Shown here: in pieces, positions 42,127 through 50,139 of the stretch
Numbering within the stretch: the first letter of the stretch is position 1
Layout of the letters: every line of letters starts with the position of its first letter
Origin: JABWBD01 sp040768665
GTDB taxonomy: Bacteria; Planctomycetota; Planctomycetia; Pirellulales; Thermoguttaceae
DNA length: 64,000 bases
Direction of reading: 5' to 3'
Assembly (NCBI GenBank): GCA_040768665.1
Contig: JAXGMN010000011.1
Span: 62,001 to 126,000, forward strand
Program-made: the position numbers and the translations under genes
The notes under the pieces: generated by a model
Seen by the model: only the letters and a program-made list of their open reading frames with translations
Database searches by the model: none
What the model was told of the DNA's origin: nothing

Positions 42127-43235
42127 CTCGCCGCGAAGGTGGGCTTGCCCGGCTTCAGGTACGGCTTCAGCATCTCGAATCGGTACTCGATCTCGGCGAT
42201 GTCCTCCTTCGTCAGCTCCAGTTCCGAAAAGATGGGCGAAGCGGGGATGCTTCTGCCGGGCCCATAGTGACGTGAGACCATTGTCTGAAACACGCCCCGT
42301 TTTTTCCAGAGATACAACTGGAATCCGCGCAACCCGCCACCCGGATGGGTCTCGCTCAGGTTTGTCATCAGCAGGAACTTGCTGTAGGCATCCCTCAGGG
42401 CCGCGGGATCCGAGCCGGTCTGCTGCAGTTCCCAGATGCGGGTGAGAACGTCGGCGTAGACCGCACGCTCGGTAATCAGGCCTTCCGTGCCGAGCCGCGA
42501 CTCGTAGAGCCATCCGAGGCCGCCGCGGGCGCTGAACACGCAGCGGATGGGCGGCTTCGCCGCGATCAAGCCGCGGGTACGCGCGATGACGGGACCGGCC
42601 TCCTCCTTGACGTAGCCGAAGTGCGGGAATTCTTCGGCCAGTTCGATCAAGAGCTGCACCGAGGGGACCGGCCCCTTGTAGGCGACGCCGCCGGTGGTCT
42701 GGATAATCACCGGCCGCTGGGCCACGGCCGCCAGGGCTCGCCAGTACCGGCGCAGGTCGTCTTCCGTTCTGCCCGTGTCCGGCGGCCGGGAGATGATCGC
42801 CGTCGGCCCCAGCTTCTCGGCATGCTTTGCAAAGACGAGCATCTCGGCGGTATCCTTACCTTGCACGCCAAGACACAGCGCCGTGCGGAAGCCGCGCGAC
42901 GCTTTGGCCAGTACCTCCATTCCCTCAAGCTTTTCGTCGGTGGTAAGCAGGTCGACGCTGTCGCCCGACTGCGGCCAGATCATGCCCGGGCACCCGCACC
43001 AGTCGACGAAGCACGCCTGGTTGGCCAGCACATCGAAGTCCACCGCGCCCGAGGCTGTGAAGGGTGTGGACAGAATCGGGAACGGTCCGCGGACCTTCGG
43101 GTCCGCGGCAGTCGCGTTGAGTCCCGGGCCCGTCCGTTTTTCGCTTGCCAGAATCGTTCGGGCCCCGACGCCCCATGCGCCGACCACGGCAGCCCCGAGC
43201 AACTGGCGCCGCGTGATGTTCCTCTGAGTGGACAT
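42123..43235 (-). CDS. TAT-exported dihydrodipicolinate synthase/N-acetylneuraminate lyase family protein
   Basis: 370 residues from ATG 43235 (GGAGGAAC 3-4 bases upstream); the frame is open to 43439 but this start gives the leader NITRRQLLGAAVVGAWGVGA (twin-arginine). The barrel has the DHDPS/NAL features GPFPILSTPFTASGAVDFDV, VKEEAGPVIARTRGLI with the Schiff-base Lys210, and SARGGLGWLYESRLGTEG (GxG strand). The family's catalytic Tyr pair is not clear (TAIISRPPDTGRTEDD). Export of a pyruvate-lyase fold is unusual. The stop codon is donated by the repeat element at 42016-42126. Confidence 0.88.
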   Translation of the reverse strand: MSTQRNITRRQLLGAAVVGAWGVGARTILASEKRTGPGLNATAADPKVRGPFPILSTPFTASGAVDFDVLANQACFVDWCGCPGMIWPQSGDSVDLLTTDEKLEGMEVLAKASRGFRTALCLGVQGKDTAEMLVFAKHAEKLGPTAIISRPPDTGRTEDDLRRYWRALAAVAQRPVIIQTTGGVAYKGPVPSVQLLIELAEEFPHFGYVKEEAGPVIARTRGLIAAKPPIRCVFSARGGLGWLYESRLGTEGLITERAVYADVLTRIWELQQTGSDPAALRDAYSKFLLMTNLSETHPGGGLRGFQLYLWKKRGVFQTMVSRHYGPGRSIPASPIFSELELTKEDIAEIEYRFEMLKPYLKPGKPTFAAS

Positions 43236-43588
43236 AATGTTCCTCCGCGGATAAATGACTACTCTCAAAGCATTTTCGATTGACATGACGTTCGCTTCGC
43301 CTGCAATGGCAAGCACGACCTCGCGCGGACGAGCCGCGAGCGTCCTCGATCCCACTGTACCGTCTGAAGAGCAATCCTTCCAGTCGCAAACACCGTTTGG
43401 TGTCAGGGGCCCTAACAAACAGGCACCTGGCAAATACACCTATTCTCGCGTCTTGCGAATGCCCGGCTCGGAGCCAGTCCCCGTTTTGTCAGGGCCTCTT
43501 AGCCTAGGGGCGGGACTATCGTGCCCGGCAGACCACATCGGTGGCAAGTTGAAGCCTCGATGGCGATCTTCTTGGACTGCCCCCTTTC
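43236..43588. other. Intergenic, no gene
   Basis: No gene. Holds fragments of the dispersed repeats: tttggtgtcagggg (43399-43412) and ggagccagtccccgtttt (43470-43487). Confidence 0.45.
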
Positions 43589-44953
43589 TCAAGGCCACAG
43601 CGAATTGATCGCCTTGACCGATTCCTCGACCAGTACGCGGCCTCCTTTAGGGCCGACAGAGTGATTGACGGCGCTGTAGTCGCCTCCGGCCACCGCCCGC
43701 CGCGTAGGCAGATAGCCGTGATGGTCGCACGTCAACTGGGAGAGGAAAGTCAACACCGCCTTGCTGCGACCCTTGATCTGGATCCCGTAATCGAGGAACA
43801 ACTCAAATGGATTCGTAGCGACCGCGATATCGCCCAGTCGCATCACGTGGATCTCGATGGGCACCATCGAGGGCATCCAGCGGGCCTCGTTGTAGGAGTT
43901 CTTGTTGGGAACGTCGAGCTTGATCGTCCGATGCGCGAAGATGGGCTGTGTCTGAATATCGGCCGCCGCACAGGGCCAGACGTCGTCGACCGCCCGAATC
44001 ACGCGCTTGGCCAGTTCCTGTTTCCAGGTGGTTTTCCTGCGGTCGGTCATCATCTTTTCGGCTTTGGCTCGGATGATCGGCGCGGGGCACTGATCGCCCG
44101 CCGCCGCGCATTGGGCGAAGACGTGGAGTTCCGGCCCATATTTCGACTTGAGACTCTCGCGAACGGGATGCCAGAAATCGGCGCTGATCGCTTTGCGCCC
44201 AACCTGCGACGGGCAGGCGATGTTCAGCAGCATTCCCGTGAGCTTCTGGTCGGCGTCCCAGAAGAACAGCATTTCTACGGCGTGATCCTCGTGGCCTTCG
44301 ACGTGCGAGAAGTCGGGGCGGGACGTGTCGAAACCCATGATGGCCGACCCGTCCGCGTAGCTCAGCCGCCGGTTGTAGCCGACCGCGGCATGGCCCAATC
44401 CCCAGCTCATGCCGGCCGGTTTCCGGCTCTGCCACGCCTCGACGACTCCCTTTCCGACTCTCTCGTACAAGAGCAGGATGTACTGCTGCGGCGTCATGAC
44501 GTCGGTTTCTTGGCTGATGTCGTACAACTGTCCGGGGCCCGTCCGTTCGTAAGAGATGCTCGGCCCGCAATGGGTATGCGTCGCGCCGCAGAACAACTTG
44601 CTGCTGTCGAAATCCTTGAGTTGCTCGGCAGCGACTCGCTGCATTCCGTCCTGGACTTCCTTCGTCATTCGCACGAGGTCGAAGCTAATCATGACCGCCT
44701 GTTCGATCACGCGGTCTCCGTCGCGCGTTTCCAGGGCCAGCACCGTGGCCGTGACCGGATCTTCCACTTCGCTGGTGACCCGCTTATAGCCGCTGCCGTC
44801 CAGAACAACCCGCGCGGACGGCGTGATATCCACCGTCGCCCAACCGGCATACAACTGTCCGGGCGCCAACTCGCCGGCAGCCGGAACCTCTGCCGCACAA
44901 AACGAGACTACTCCCAGCAGAATGGCGAATACTCCGAATCGACACGATTTCAT
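43589..44953 (-). CDS. Neutral/alkaline ceramidase-like secreted protein
   Basis: 454 residues with signal peptide (residues 4-26, ending CAAEVPAAG). AGWATVDITPSARVVLDG is the family start; FCGATHTHCGPSISYE holds His126 and His128, expected zinc ligands; AVEMLFFWDADQKLTGMLL, NIACPSQVGR, FAQCAAAGDQCPAP and ATNPFELFLDYGIQIKGRS follow in family order. Neutral ceramidases split ceramide to sphingosine and fatty acid; in planctomycetes this Pfam family is large and substrates are mostly unknown. First gene of the four-gene secreted set. Confidence 0.88.
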   Translation of the reverse strand: MKSCRFGVFAILLGVVSFCAAEVPAAGELAPGQLYAGWATVDITPSARVVLDGSGYKRVTSEVEDPVTATVLALETRDGDRVIEQAVMISFDLVRMTKEVQDGMQRVAAEQLKDFDSSKLFCGATHTHCGPSISYERTGPGQLYDISQETDVMTPQQYILLLYERVGKGVVEAWQSRKPAGMSWGLGHAAVGYNRRLSYADGSAIMGFDTSRPDFSHVEGHEDHAVEMLFFWDADQKLTGMLLNIACPSQVGRKAISADFWHPVRESLKSKYGPELHVFAQCAAAGDQCPAPIIRAKAEKMMTDRRKTTWKQELAKRVIRAVDDVWPCAAADIQTQPIFAHRTIKLDVPNKNSYNEARWMPSMVPIEIHVMRLGDIAVATNPFELFLDYGIQIKGRSKAVLTFLSQLTCDHHGYLPTRRAVAGGDYSAVNHSVGPKGGRVLVEESVKAINSLWP

Positions 44954-44991
44954 ACCGTCGCTCCTTTCCAGATGGGGTCAATCGTGCGTTT

Positions 44992-45369
44992 TCACGACAG
45001 GCCGTCGAAAAACTCGCCGTAGTCGCGGCCGAACCGAAAACCCGGCAGGTCGAGACGGCAGATGCGGAGCTTGACCGAGTCGGGCTTCTCGTTCTTGGTG
45101 GCCTCGAAAAACGGAGTGGCTGGTGAGGCAATCGCTTGCGGCAGTTTGGCACGCAGAAATGTGGCGGTCAAGCGAGCCGGTTTTCCAATTTTCATGATCC
45201 CGCACCACCCGGTCATTGCAGAGGGGGTCGCCGGCCGGCGCTGCGGCATTGGAATACGCGGCCTGCAAGCATGCGGCAAGGCCGCCTCCTGAAGCGACAC
45301 AGCGCCAGCCGCTATGATCAAGGCAACGGGATCGGAGGCGAGTTGCGGGCCAAGACAGCGCTTGTCCAT
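44992..45369 (-). CDS. Hypothetical protein
   Basis: 125 residues from ATG 45369. The C-terminal half (KIGKPARLTATFLRAKLPQA through FFEATKNEKPDSVKLRICRL) looks coding; the N-terminal half has an Ala-rich hydrophobic stretch and Pro/Arg-rich sequence. No family recognised. It follows the gene at 45391 by 21 bases in the same direction. An overlapping frame on the same strand (44978-46183) is Arg/Pro-rich and judged a shadow. Confidence 0.35.
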   Translation of the reverse strand: MDKRCLGPQLASDPVALIIAAGAVSLQEAALPHACRPRIPMPQRRPATPSAMTGWCGIMKIGKPARLTATFLRAKLPQAIASPATPFFEATKNEKPDSVKLRICRLDLPGFRFGRDYGEFFDGLS

Positions 45370-45390
45370 GGTTGGGGCTCCTTTGTCCGG

Positions 45391-46170
45391 CTATTGCTTT
45401 GAGGGGTCTTGGACCGGAAGAGATTCGACGCATGGGGGCGACGGGTTGGAGGCGATCTGCGGGGTGTGCGGAATCCAGCGAGCCCAAGCGGCCGCGTTGA
45501 CGGTTGCCGGGATTCTCGGCGTGGCGGCGGAGTCTTGCTGTTGGGCGCGGACTGTTTCCGCGAAGCGAACCTTGGCGAGGAGTTGCGAGGTACGGTTTTT
45601 GGCCTCGAGGAGGCCGAGGTGCTTGTGGATCATGCCGTCGATGTCGGCGATTCGCGACCAGAGGGAGTCGCGATTGCCAACGACCTCGCCGATGTTGATG
45701 TGATCGCAAAGCTCGAGCCAGACAAGGTGGACGAACGAGACGGCGATGGAGCGGTCGAGCGGACCGGCAGACTCGCGGAGGAGTTGATTCCAGAGCGGCA
45801 AGAGGACCTGTTGAACGGCGGACTGCACCAACGGGGGCAACTGCTTCCACGACTCTCCCCTGGGGAGCCAGTACGGTGCGTCGGGGCCGGGCTCGGGGAG
45901 GGAGGGCGGTCGCCGTTCCGATGGCTTGCGGCGGCGGGGGCAGCGGCGTTTGGTGGTATGTTGGCCATCGGACGCGGTCCGAGCCTTTGGGCTGAGTTCC
46001 TTGTCGCACCACTGGGGTTCGCAGGTCCAATCGATGGCGGCGTCCACGAGGGGAAAGTACTTGGCGACGAATTGGCGCAGAAAGCGGCGCAGGGCCTCTT
46101 TCCAGGCGCCGTCGAAATCGCTGTCCTGATCGTGATCGAGCGGAGTGACTTCGTGTCTGCCGGTAGGATT
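45391..46170 (-). pseudogene. Rpn-like N-terminus joined to an unrecognised helical domain; no start codon
   Basis: Reading leftward from 46170 directly after TAG 46171-46173: HEVTPLDHDQDSDFDGAWKE, ALRRFLRQFVAKYFPLVDAA and DWTCEPQWCDKEL. This is the start of Rpn/DUF4351-type (PD-(D/E)XK) proteins ('PWKEAL..F...FFP.....IDW...FLDKEL'). No ATG/GTG/TTG precedes it; the first is GTG 46047, inside the domain. Similarity ends after KEL and a different domain follows: LPPLVQSAVQQVLLPLWNQL, SIAVSFVHLVWLELCDHINI and DSLWSRIADIDGMIHKHLGL, clearly helical but unassigned. Treat as a chimeric remnant; the 218-residue part from GTG 46047 could still be expressed. Confidence 0.5.
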
Positions 46171-46503
46171 CTAAGGTATCCATCGAACGATCACCTCCGT
46201 CGGGGGATCAAAGACGATCAAGTGAAGCGGTTGCTCATCGATGAGCATCGCGCCGGCGGGGCCTTCGAGCAGCGCAGCGAAGGCGGGTTGCGGAACGGCC
46301 AGATAGAGGATTCGTCCCGGGTCTGCCTGCTTCAGGATATGGCCATACAATACGTCCCTCTGTTCCGCCCCGTGAACAGTTACAGCCGTGGTCACCGTGG
46401 ACAAGTCCACGTTGAGCGACTGCACGGGCAGCGTTGTCGGGCCGCCGAAGCGGGTGACGAAATCGGTCGGCCCCAGGGCGGCAAGGTCTCTGATTGTGGC
46501 CAT
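46171..46503 (-). CDS. XisH-like protein
   Basis: 110 residues from ATG 46503. The C-terminal half DVLYGHILKQADPGRILYLA and LHLIVFDPPTEVIVRWIP matches the end of XisH-type proteins ('.LYLA.P......F.........L.LIV.D...E.IV.WI.'), PD-(D/E)XK-like factors first known from fdxN-element excision in cyanobacteria and usually paired with XisI. The N-terminal half (TDFVTRFGGPTTLPVQSLN) does not match well. No XisI partner adjoins it. The stop TAG is followed in the same frame by the Rpn-like remnant. Confidence 0.45.
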   Translation of the reverse strand: MATIRDLAALGPTDFVTRFGGPTTLPVQSLNVDLSTVTTAVTVHGAEQRDVLYGHILKQADPGRILYLAVPQPAFAALLEGPAGAMLIDEQPLHLIVFDPPTEVIVRWIP

Positions 46504-46514
46504 CCGCTCTCCCT

Positions 46515-46620
46515 ATTGGCCGAAGGCCTCTAGACCACCGTAGCCTGGGGTAGCTCCTTTGTCGCTGCGACAAGGGAGCTACCCCAGGGTAAAGGATGAC
46601 AACATCGTTTGGCCAAGGGC
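46515..46620. repeat. 'ggccgaaggcc...cctggggtagctcc' repeat, copy 2
   Basis: ttggccgaaggcctc at the left, a near-perfect central hairpin (cctggggtagctcctttgtc 46544- / gacaagggagctaccccagg -46588, loop ctg) and cgtttggccaagggcc at the right. Same family as 11232 and 50140. Confidence 0.75.
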
Positions 46621-46795
46621 CATACTCACCCGCTATTCACGAATCCGTCTCGGCGGATTCTTCAACAAGCCATATCACGGGATCACCTTGATCAACCGCT
46701 TGCCGAATCGAGGGATCCGCGCGTGGAGTGAGCTTCAAGCGTCCACCACAAGCGTGCGGCGGCCGAATCTGCCCCCCCTCGGATTGCGTAGTCAG

Positions 46796-46825
46796 TTGAC
46801 TGTACTGCAAAGTGCATTACACTTT
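46796..46825 (+). promoter_or_regulatory. Promoter and operator of the toxin-antitoxin pair
   Basis: -35 TTGACT (46796-46801) and -10 TACACT (46818-46823) are 16 bases apart. The -10 overlaps a perfect inverted repeat AAAGTG-catta-CACTTT (46809-46814/46820-46825; the spacer is five bases), placed for autorepression by the ribbon-helix-helix antitoxin that follows. The ribosome site AGGAGG lies 7-8 bases before the ATG at 46844. Confidence 0.65.
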
Positions 46826-46843
46826 AGGCAGGAGGTTGCGCGA

Positions 46844-47158
46844 ATGCCACGAACGCCGAAATCAAAGGAATCTCGAGAGCCCAACAGCCCTCGAGCATCC
46901 ACTTCGTTGATGGTTCGCCTTGATCCCGAAGGCAAGGACTATCTCGCGCGCGCGGCCCAACTCCGGCAGATCAGCGTAAGCGATTATGTCCGTACCGTAA
47001 CGGTCGGCCAGGCACGCCGCGAGGTGGAAGCCGCTCGTGAGCAGATCCTTCGCTTGACGCCGGAAGAGCAACTCGCCTTCTGGCAGGCCCTGAACGAACC
47101 TGCCAGGCTCACCGAGGCACAGCGGCGACTCGCTGCCCTCATGCGAGGCGACTCGTGA
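46844..47158 (+). CDS. DUF1778/TacA-type antitoxin
   Basis: 104 residues from ATG 46844. Ribbon-helix-helix N-terminus ASTSLMVRLDPEGKDYLARA with the second helix QLRQISVSDYVRTVTVGQAR, then a C-terminal toxin-neutralising helix VEAAREQILRLTPEEQLAFW. TacA proteins bind their operator and cap the GNAT toxin. It overlaps the toxin start by GTGA (47155-47158). Confidence 0.88.
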   Translation: MPRTPKSKESREPNSPRASTSLMVRLDPEGKDYLARAAQLRQISVSDYVRTVTVGQARREVEAAREQILRLTPEEQLAFWQALNEPARLTEAQRRLAALMRGDS

Positions 47159-47679
47159 GCCGCGTCCGTTTTCCTCCAGGCTTCCGTCTCGAACGCCTGC
47201 GGAGCGACCATCCTCGCCGTCCGTTTCGATGCGGGCACCCGAAGGTCGACGACTGGTTGGCGACGAAGGCCCTGCAGCAGCAAACAAAGCACCTTTCCGT
47301 GACGAAAGTCTTGTTGGACGAAGACGGGCAGATCGCGGGATTCTATACGCTGGCGACTGGCCAGGTCGATTTTGCCGACCTGCCTGCGGAATTGTTGAAA
47401 AACCTGCCCCGCCGACAATTGCCCATTGCGGTTCTGGCGTGGTTGGGTGTGGCCACCTTCCACCAACGTCGCGGTGTCGGGCAACTCCTGCTGGCACAAG
47501 CCCTCCACGACTGCTGGGAGGCCGGACAAACGTTCGCCTTCGTCGCTGTCGTTCTCGATTGCATCAACGATGCTGCAAAGGCGTTCTATCAGCATTGGGA
47601 CTTCGAAGAACTCCCGGGCCACCCCTACCGTCTCTTCCTCAGCGCAAAGAAACTGAATGCGATGATGGAGCCTGCGTAA
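47155..47679 (+). CDS. GNAT-family TacT-like toxin
   Basis: 174 residues from GTG 47155. TacT-type toxins acetylate the amino group of charged tRNAs and block translation. Seen: RCGHPKVDDWLATKALQQQT (substrate entry 'F.CG...LD.WL...A'), IAGFYTLATGQVDFADLP, LPIAVLAWLGVATFHQRRGV with the acetyl-CoA loop HQRRGVGQLLLAQAL, and the C-terminal AKAFYQHWDFEELPGHPYRL with the catalytic-type Tyr in FYQHWDF. Length is typical. Confidence 0.9.
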   Translation: MSRVRFPPGFRLERLRSDHPRRPFRCGHPKVDDWLATKALQQQTKHLSVTKVLLDEDGQIAGFYTLATGQVDFADLPAELLKNLPRRQLPIAVLAWLGVATFHQRRGVGQLLLAQALHDCWEAGQTFAFVAVVLDCINDAAKAFYQHWDFEELPGHPYRLFLSAKKLNAMMEPA

Positions 47680-47885
47680 CCAACGCGTTCCAGACGCAGC
47701 CGCGTTTGGATCGAGCGGAGTGACTTCCGTCGGTCATGACTGTTTGTGATAAGCCGGCCGGCAGCATCTGTCAAAGCGAGATCAGATCGCACTAAACGGA
47801 CGGAGACGGGACGGGGACGGAACAGGGTCTGTTCGCCGTGTTTTCTCAACAACCACCCGCCAAGAAAGCAGAGTCCGTGGTCCCT

Positions 47886-47978
47886 CGTTTAACCGCAACG
47901 CCAACGGCCTGCGCGGGTTTGCCGACGTGCGCTCGCCCTGAGAGCCGCGCGCAGGCCGTTGGCCGTTGCGGTTAAACG
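47886..47978. repeat. 30-bp near-perfect palindrome (cgtttaaccgcaacg)
   Basis: cgtttaaccgcaacgccaac (47886-) and its continuation to 47915 pair with 47948-47978, differing by one extra G. The core of 32 bases is not conserved with others. Nothing coding between 47680 and 48444. Confidence 0.9.
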
Positions 47979-48016
47979 ATCGTACGGAATGTATGGCATT
48001 GTGGCGGGGGAAGCTT

Positions 48017-48096
48017 GGGGTCAGAGCGCACTTTGTCATTAGGGGCGGTGGTCGAGGCGTGCGCCCCCGGCGAATGACAAAGTGCGCTCTGACCCC
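48017..48096. repeat. 24-bp perfect palindrome (GGGGTCAGAGCGCACTTTGT)
   Basis: Arms 48017-48040 and 48073-48096 are perfect inverses over 24 bases, with a 32-base core. Ends are GGGGTCAGA/TCTGACCCC, the same as the elements at 2475, 50028 and 50786. Confidence 0.92.
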
Positions 48097-48444
48097 AGAC
48101 TCCCTCTCCAGACTCGCTCTCTTTCGGCTCGCGGAACAGGTGCCGCAGATCATACCCTCTCGATGGGGAGGGGGCAATAGGGGTTCCGAAACTAAAGTGT
48201 TACAATGGCGAATGCTGGAAATAGGTATGGTGTCCCCGGAATTCGGCGTCCGGCGCGCGTGCAGGTAGGCTTGGCCATCGTGCTTCTGAACACGCTGAAG
48301 TGGTACAAGATCCGTTGCGGCCAGCTTGCACCGATGACGTTGAAGCCCGTCGCGTGATTCTCCAGTCCTCAGCGCGGCCGCGAGCCACGCGATCGTCCAC
48401 ACTGATTTCGCCGGGCTTCCTCAAGACCTGACCCCCATATCCCC

Positions 48445-48654
48445 CACTATGCGTATTATGGCATCACGGGAAACAGCCCTGCGCTGAACTCATTCCGTGA
48501 GGCTGTGAAACACGCATGGGGCAAGTGGCTTCGGCGGCGGCGGCGGAAGAACCGTCCGCCTTGGAGCTGGTTTACCCGGATTCTCGAGCGGTACCGGCTT
48601 CCGCCTGCCAAGGCCATCCACTCGGTTTGCCGTCAGCGATGCGCTACGACTTGA
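48445..48654 (+). pseudogene. ltrA: Group II intron reverse transcriptase/maturase, C-terminal remnant
   Basis: The frame begins HYAYYGITGNSPALNSFREA and ends WKSWFTRILE-like sequence (WSWFTRILERYRLPPAK, AIHSVC) at TGA 48652-48654. This is the maturase X domain of LtrA-type proteins ('HYAYYGI.GN...L..F.....R.W...L.RRS'). The RT domain and intron 5' part are gone. Just left of the break is caagacctgacccccatatc (48423-48442), an inverse copy of the GGGGTCAGGTCTTG end. Confidence 0.85.
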
Positions 48655-48655
48655 G

Positions 48656-48735
48656 GAACCGGATGCGGGAAATCTGCACGTCCGGATCTGTGGGAGCCCC
48701 GGGTGAGCAATCACCCGGGGCGACCCGGCCCGCGT
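48656..48735 (+). ncRNA. Group II intron domain V and VI remnant
   Basis: Directly after the maturase stop, gaaccggatgcgggaaat and ctgcacgtccggatc (48656-48688) fold as a domain V hairpin (bulged stem, GAAA-type loop region). gccccgggtga...tcacccggggc (48696-48721) follows as a strong domain VI-like hairpin. The catalytic AGC near the base appears as AAC, so the ribozyme is probably dead. Intron 3' end expected near 48730. Confidence 0.65.
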
Positions 48736-48829
48736 TTTCCCCATCGCAAACCTCCGCTGGAGAGAAAGTTGCCGACAACACTATTCCCTATTCAAGCTCC
48801 GGCCCAGGATTCCTCCCATCCAAAAGCTC

Positions 48830-49738
48830 TCACCTTATGACCCTTGGGGCTCGTGTCCTGGCCGAGATCTGATGCTGGAGCTTGGCAACCCCTGCTGCCG
48901 TGACCCGTGTAGAAGATACATCCAACAACTTCAGATTACGCAATCTCACCAGGTATTCCAAGCCGCTATCGCTGATATCGGCACCTTCCAAATCAAGCTC
49001 ACTTAGTTGCGAGCACCCGCCAATGTAGTACAACATCTGGTCGTCGATATGCGTTCGTTCCACTGCCAACACGCGAAGCTCAGGGATTTTCTGTAGGCAC
49101 TCTGCTCCTGCCCTGGTAATCTCACCGCCCTCAAGATACAAGCAGATAGGAATCCGGACCGAGCACAGGGCGCGAATTGCCGCATCCGAGGCACGTTCCA
49201 TATGCGCGCGAAGGACGCGAAGACAAGGCGATGCATTCAGCCGATCCAGCCGTGCTTCGGCGGGCCAATTGGTCATCCACAGTTCCTCGAGACGCGGGCA
49301 CTGTGAGATCTTCGCCAATGCCGCATCACTCGGAGAGAACACCGTTAGGTACTTCAGATGGGGCAACGCCTTCGCGTACTCGATACCGTGCTCAAGCTGC
49401 AAGCCTGGCTCAAATGGTGGACCAAACGACACGCTCACTGGCTCGCAGAAAAAGCTGTCGCCTGCAATTCTGCGCATCCACGCCGGACCCGGCGGAGGCT
49501 GCGCCTCTGCGTTATTCCATTTTCCGCTTTCATCGAATTCGTAATCATACTGTACAAAGCCATTGCACTGATGAATCTTGTCGATGAGCGCTTGTAAGCG
49601 TGTGGATCGCTCACTCCTCACACGGAGCCAACTCGCCGCCGCTGCGAAAACAACGAAGAGGAGCAGACACGTCCGCAGGCCGAACTGGAATCGCAAGCCT
49701 TGGAGTGAACCGCGTCTAAGATTGTGGGCCATGTTCAT
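48830..49738 (-). CDS. Leucine-rich-repeat protein with N-terminal membrane anchor
   Basis: 302 residues. FQFGLRTCLLLFVVFAAAAS (residues 18-37) is the membrane helix with the 'FGLRTLL' start seen in many planctomycete anchored proteins. LRRs fill 120-295: LPHLKYLTVF, PRLEELWMTNW, LRVLAVERTHIDDQMLYYIG, LSELDLEGADISDSGLEYLV and LKLLDVSSTRVTAAGVAKLQ. The repeats are of the cysteine-containing/RI type common in this phylum. The partner is unknown. Confidence 0.85.
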   Translation of the reverse strand: MNMAHNLRRGSLQGLRFQFGLRTCLLLFVVFAAAASWLRVRSERSTRLQALIDKIHQCNGFVQYDYEFDESGKWNNAEAQPPPGPAWMRRIAGDSFFCEPVSVSFGPPFEPGLQLEHGIEYAKALPHLKYLTVFSPSDAALAKISQCPRLEELWMTNWPAEARLDRLNASPCLRVLRAHMERASDAAIRALCSVRIPICLYLEGGEITRAGAECLQKIPELRVLAVERTHIDDQMLYYIGGCSQLSELDLEGADISDSGLEYLVRLRNLKLLDVSSTRVTAAGVAKLQHQISARTRAPRVIR

Positions 49739-49894
49739 ACTCGCTTTGACAATGCATTTACCTGACTTGATACCTCCGGAAGAAGGCCGCTCATCGAGCT
49801 CCAGGACACTGGCAGCCGTCCCCCGACGTCGCCATGCGTGTCCTTTCTAACCGAAATGCCAGGAGCCTATCCCAAGGTGCAGATCGCCCGTTTA

Positions 49895-50027
49895 TTATGC
49901 TTGCATCTTCACCATTGGGATAGACTCGAAGTTCTCGCAAGCTGCTCCGCACTTACAATGAAAGCAACTTAGGTTTACACTGCCTCTCAAAGTCACCTGC
50001 AAGATACCTCGCATCGGGTCAGAAAAA
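49895..50027 (-). pseudogene. Short coding scrap next to a GGGTCAGAAC element
   Basis: Minus strand from 50018 reads MRGILQVTLRGSVNLSCFHC then KCGAACENFESIPMVKMQA, stop TAA at 49895. Cys-rich, no family recognised. It starts within 10 bases of the element at 50028. Otherwise I see nothing in 49739-50027. Confidence 0.25.
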
Positions 50028-50077
50028 GGGTCAGAACAAATTTCGCTTGTCCAGTTCCCCGTAAGTAGTTCTGACCC
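50028..50077. repeat. GGGTCAGAAC...GTTCTGACCC palindrome
   Basis: Arms gggtcagaac (50028-50037) and gttctgaccc (50068-50077) are perfect 10-bp inverses. gtttgcactgc is then repeated three times (50078-50118). Confidence 0.75.
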
Positions 50078-50139
50078 GTTTGCACTGCGTTTGCACTGCC
50101 CGTTTGCACTGCCCACGGGCCGGCGAAGAAGATCCATCC

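Noticed and set aside
44978..46183. 401-residue minus-strand frame
   Set aside because: Arg/Pro/Ser-rich and in a different frame from the clearly structured 45391-46170 sequence.
48696..48721. Rho-independent terminator
   Set aside because: The hairpin lacks a T-run and lies at the place of intron domain VI.
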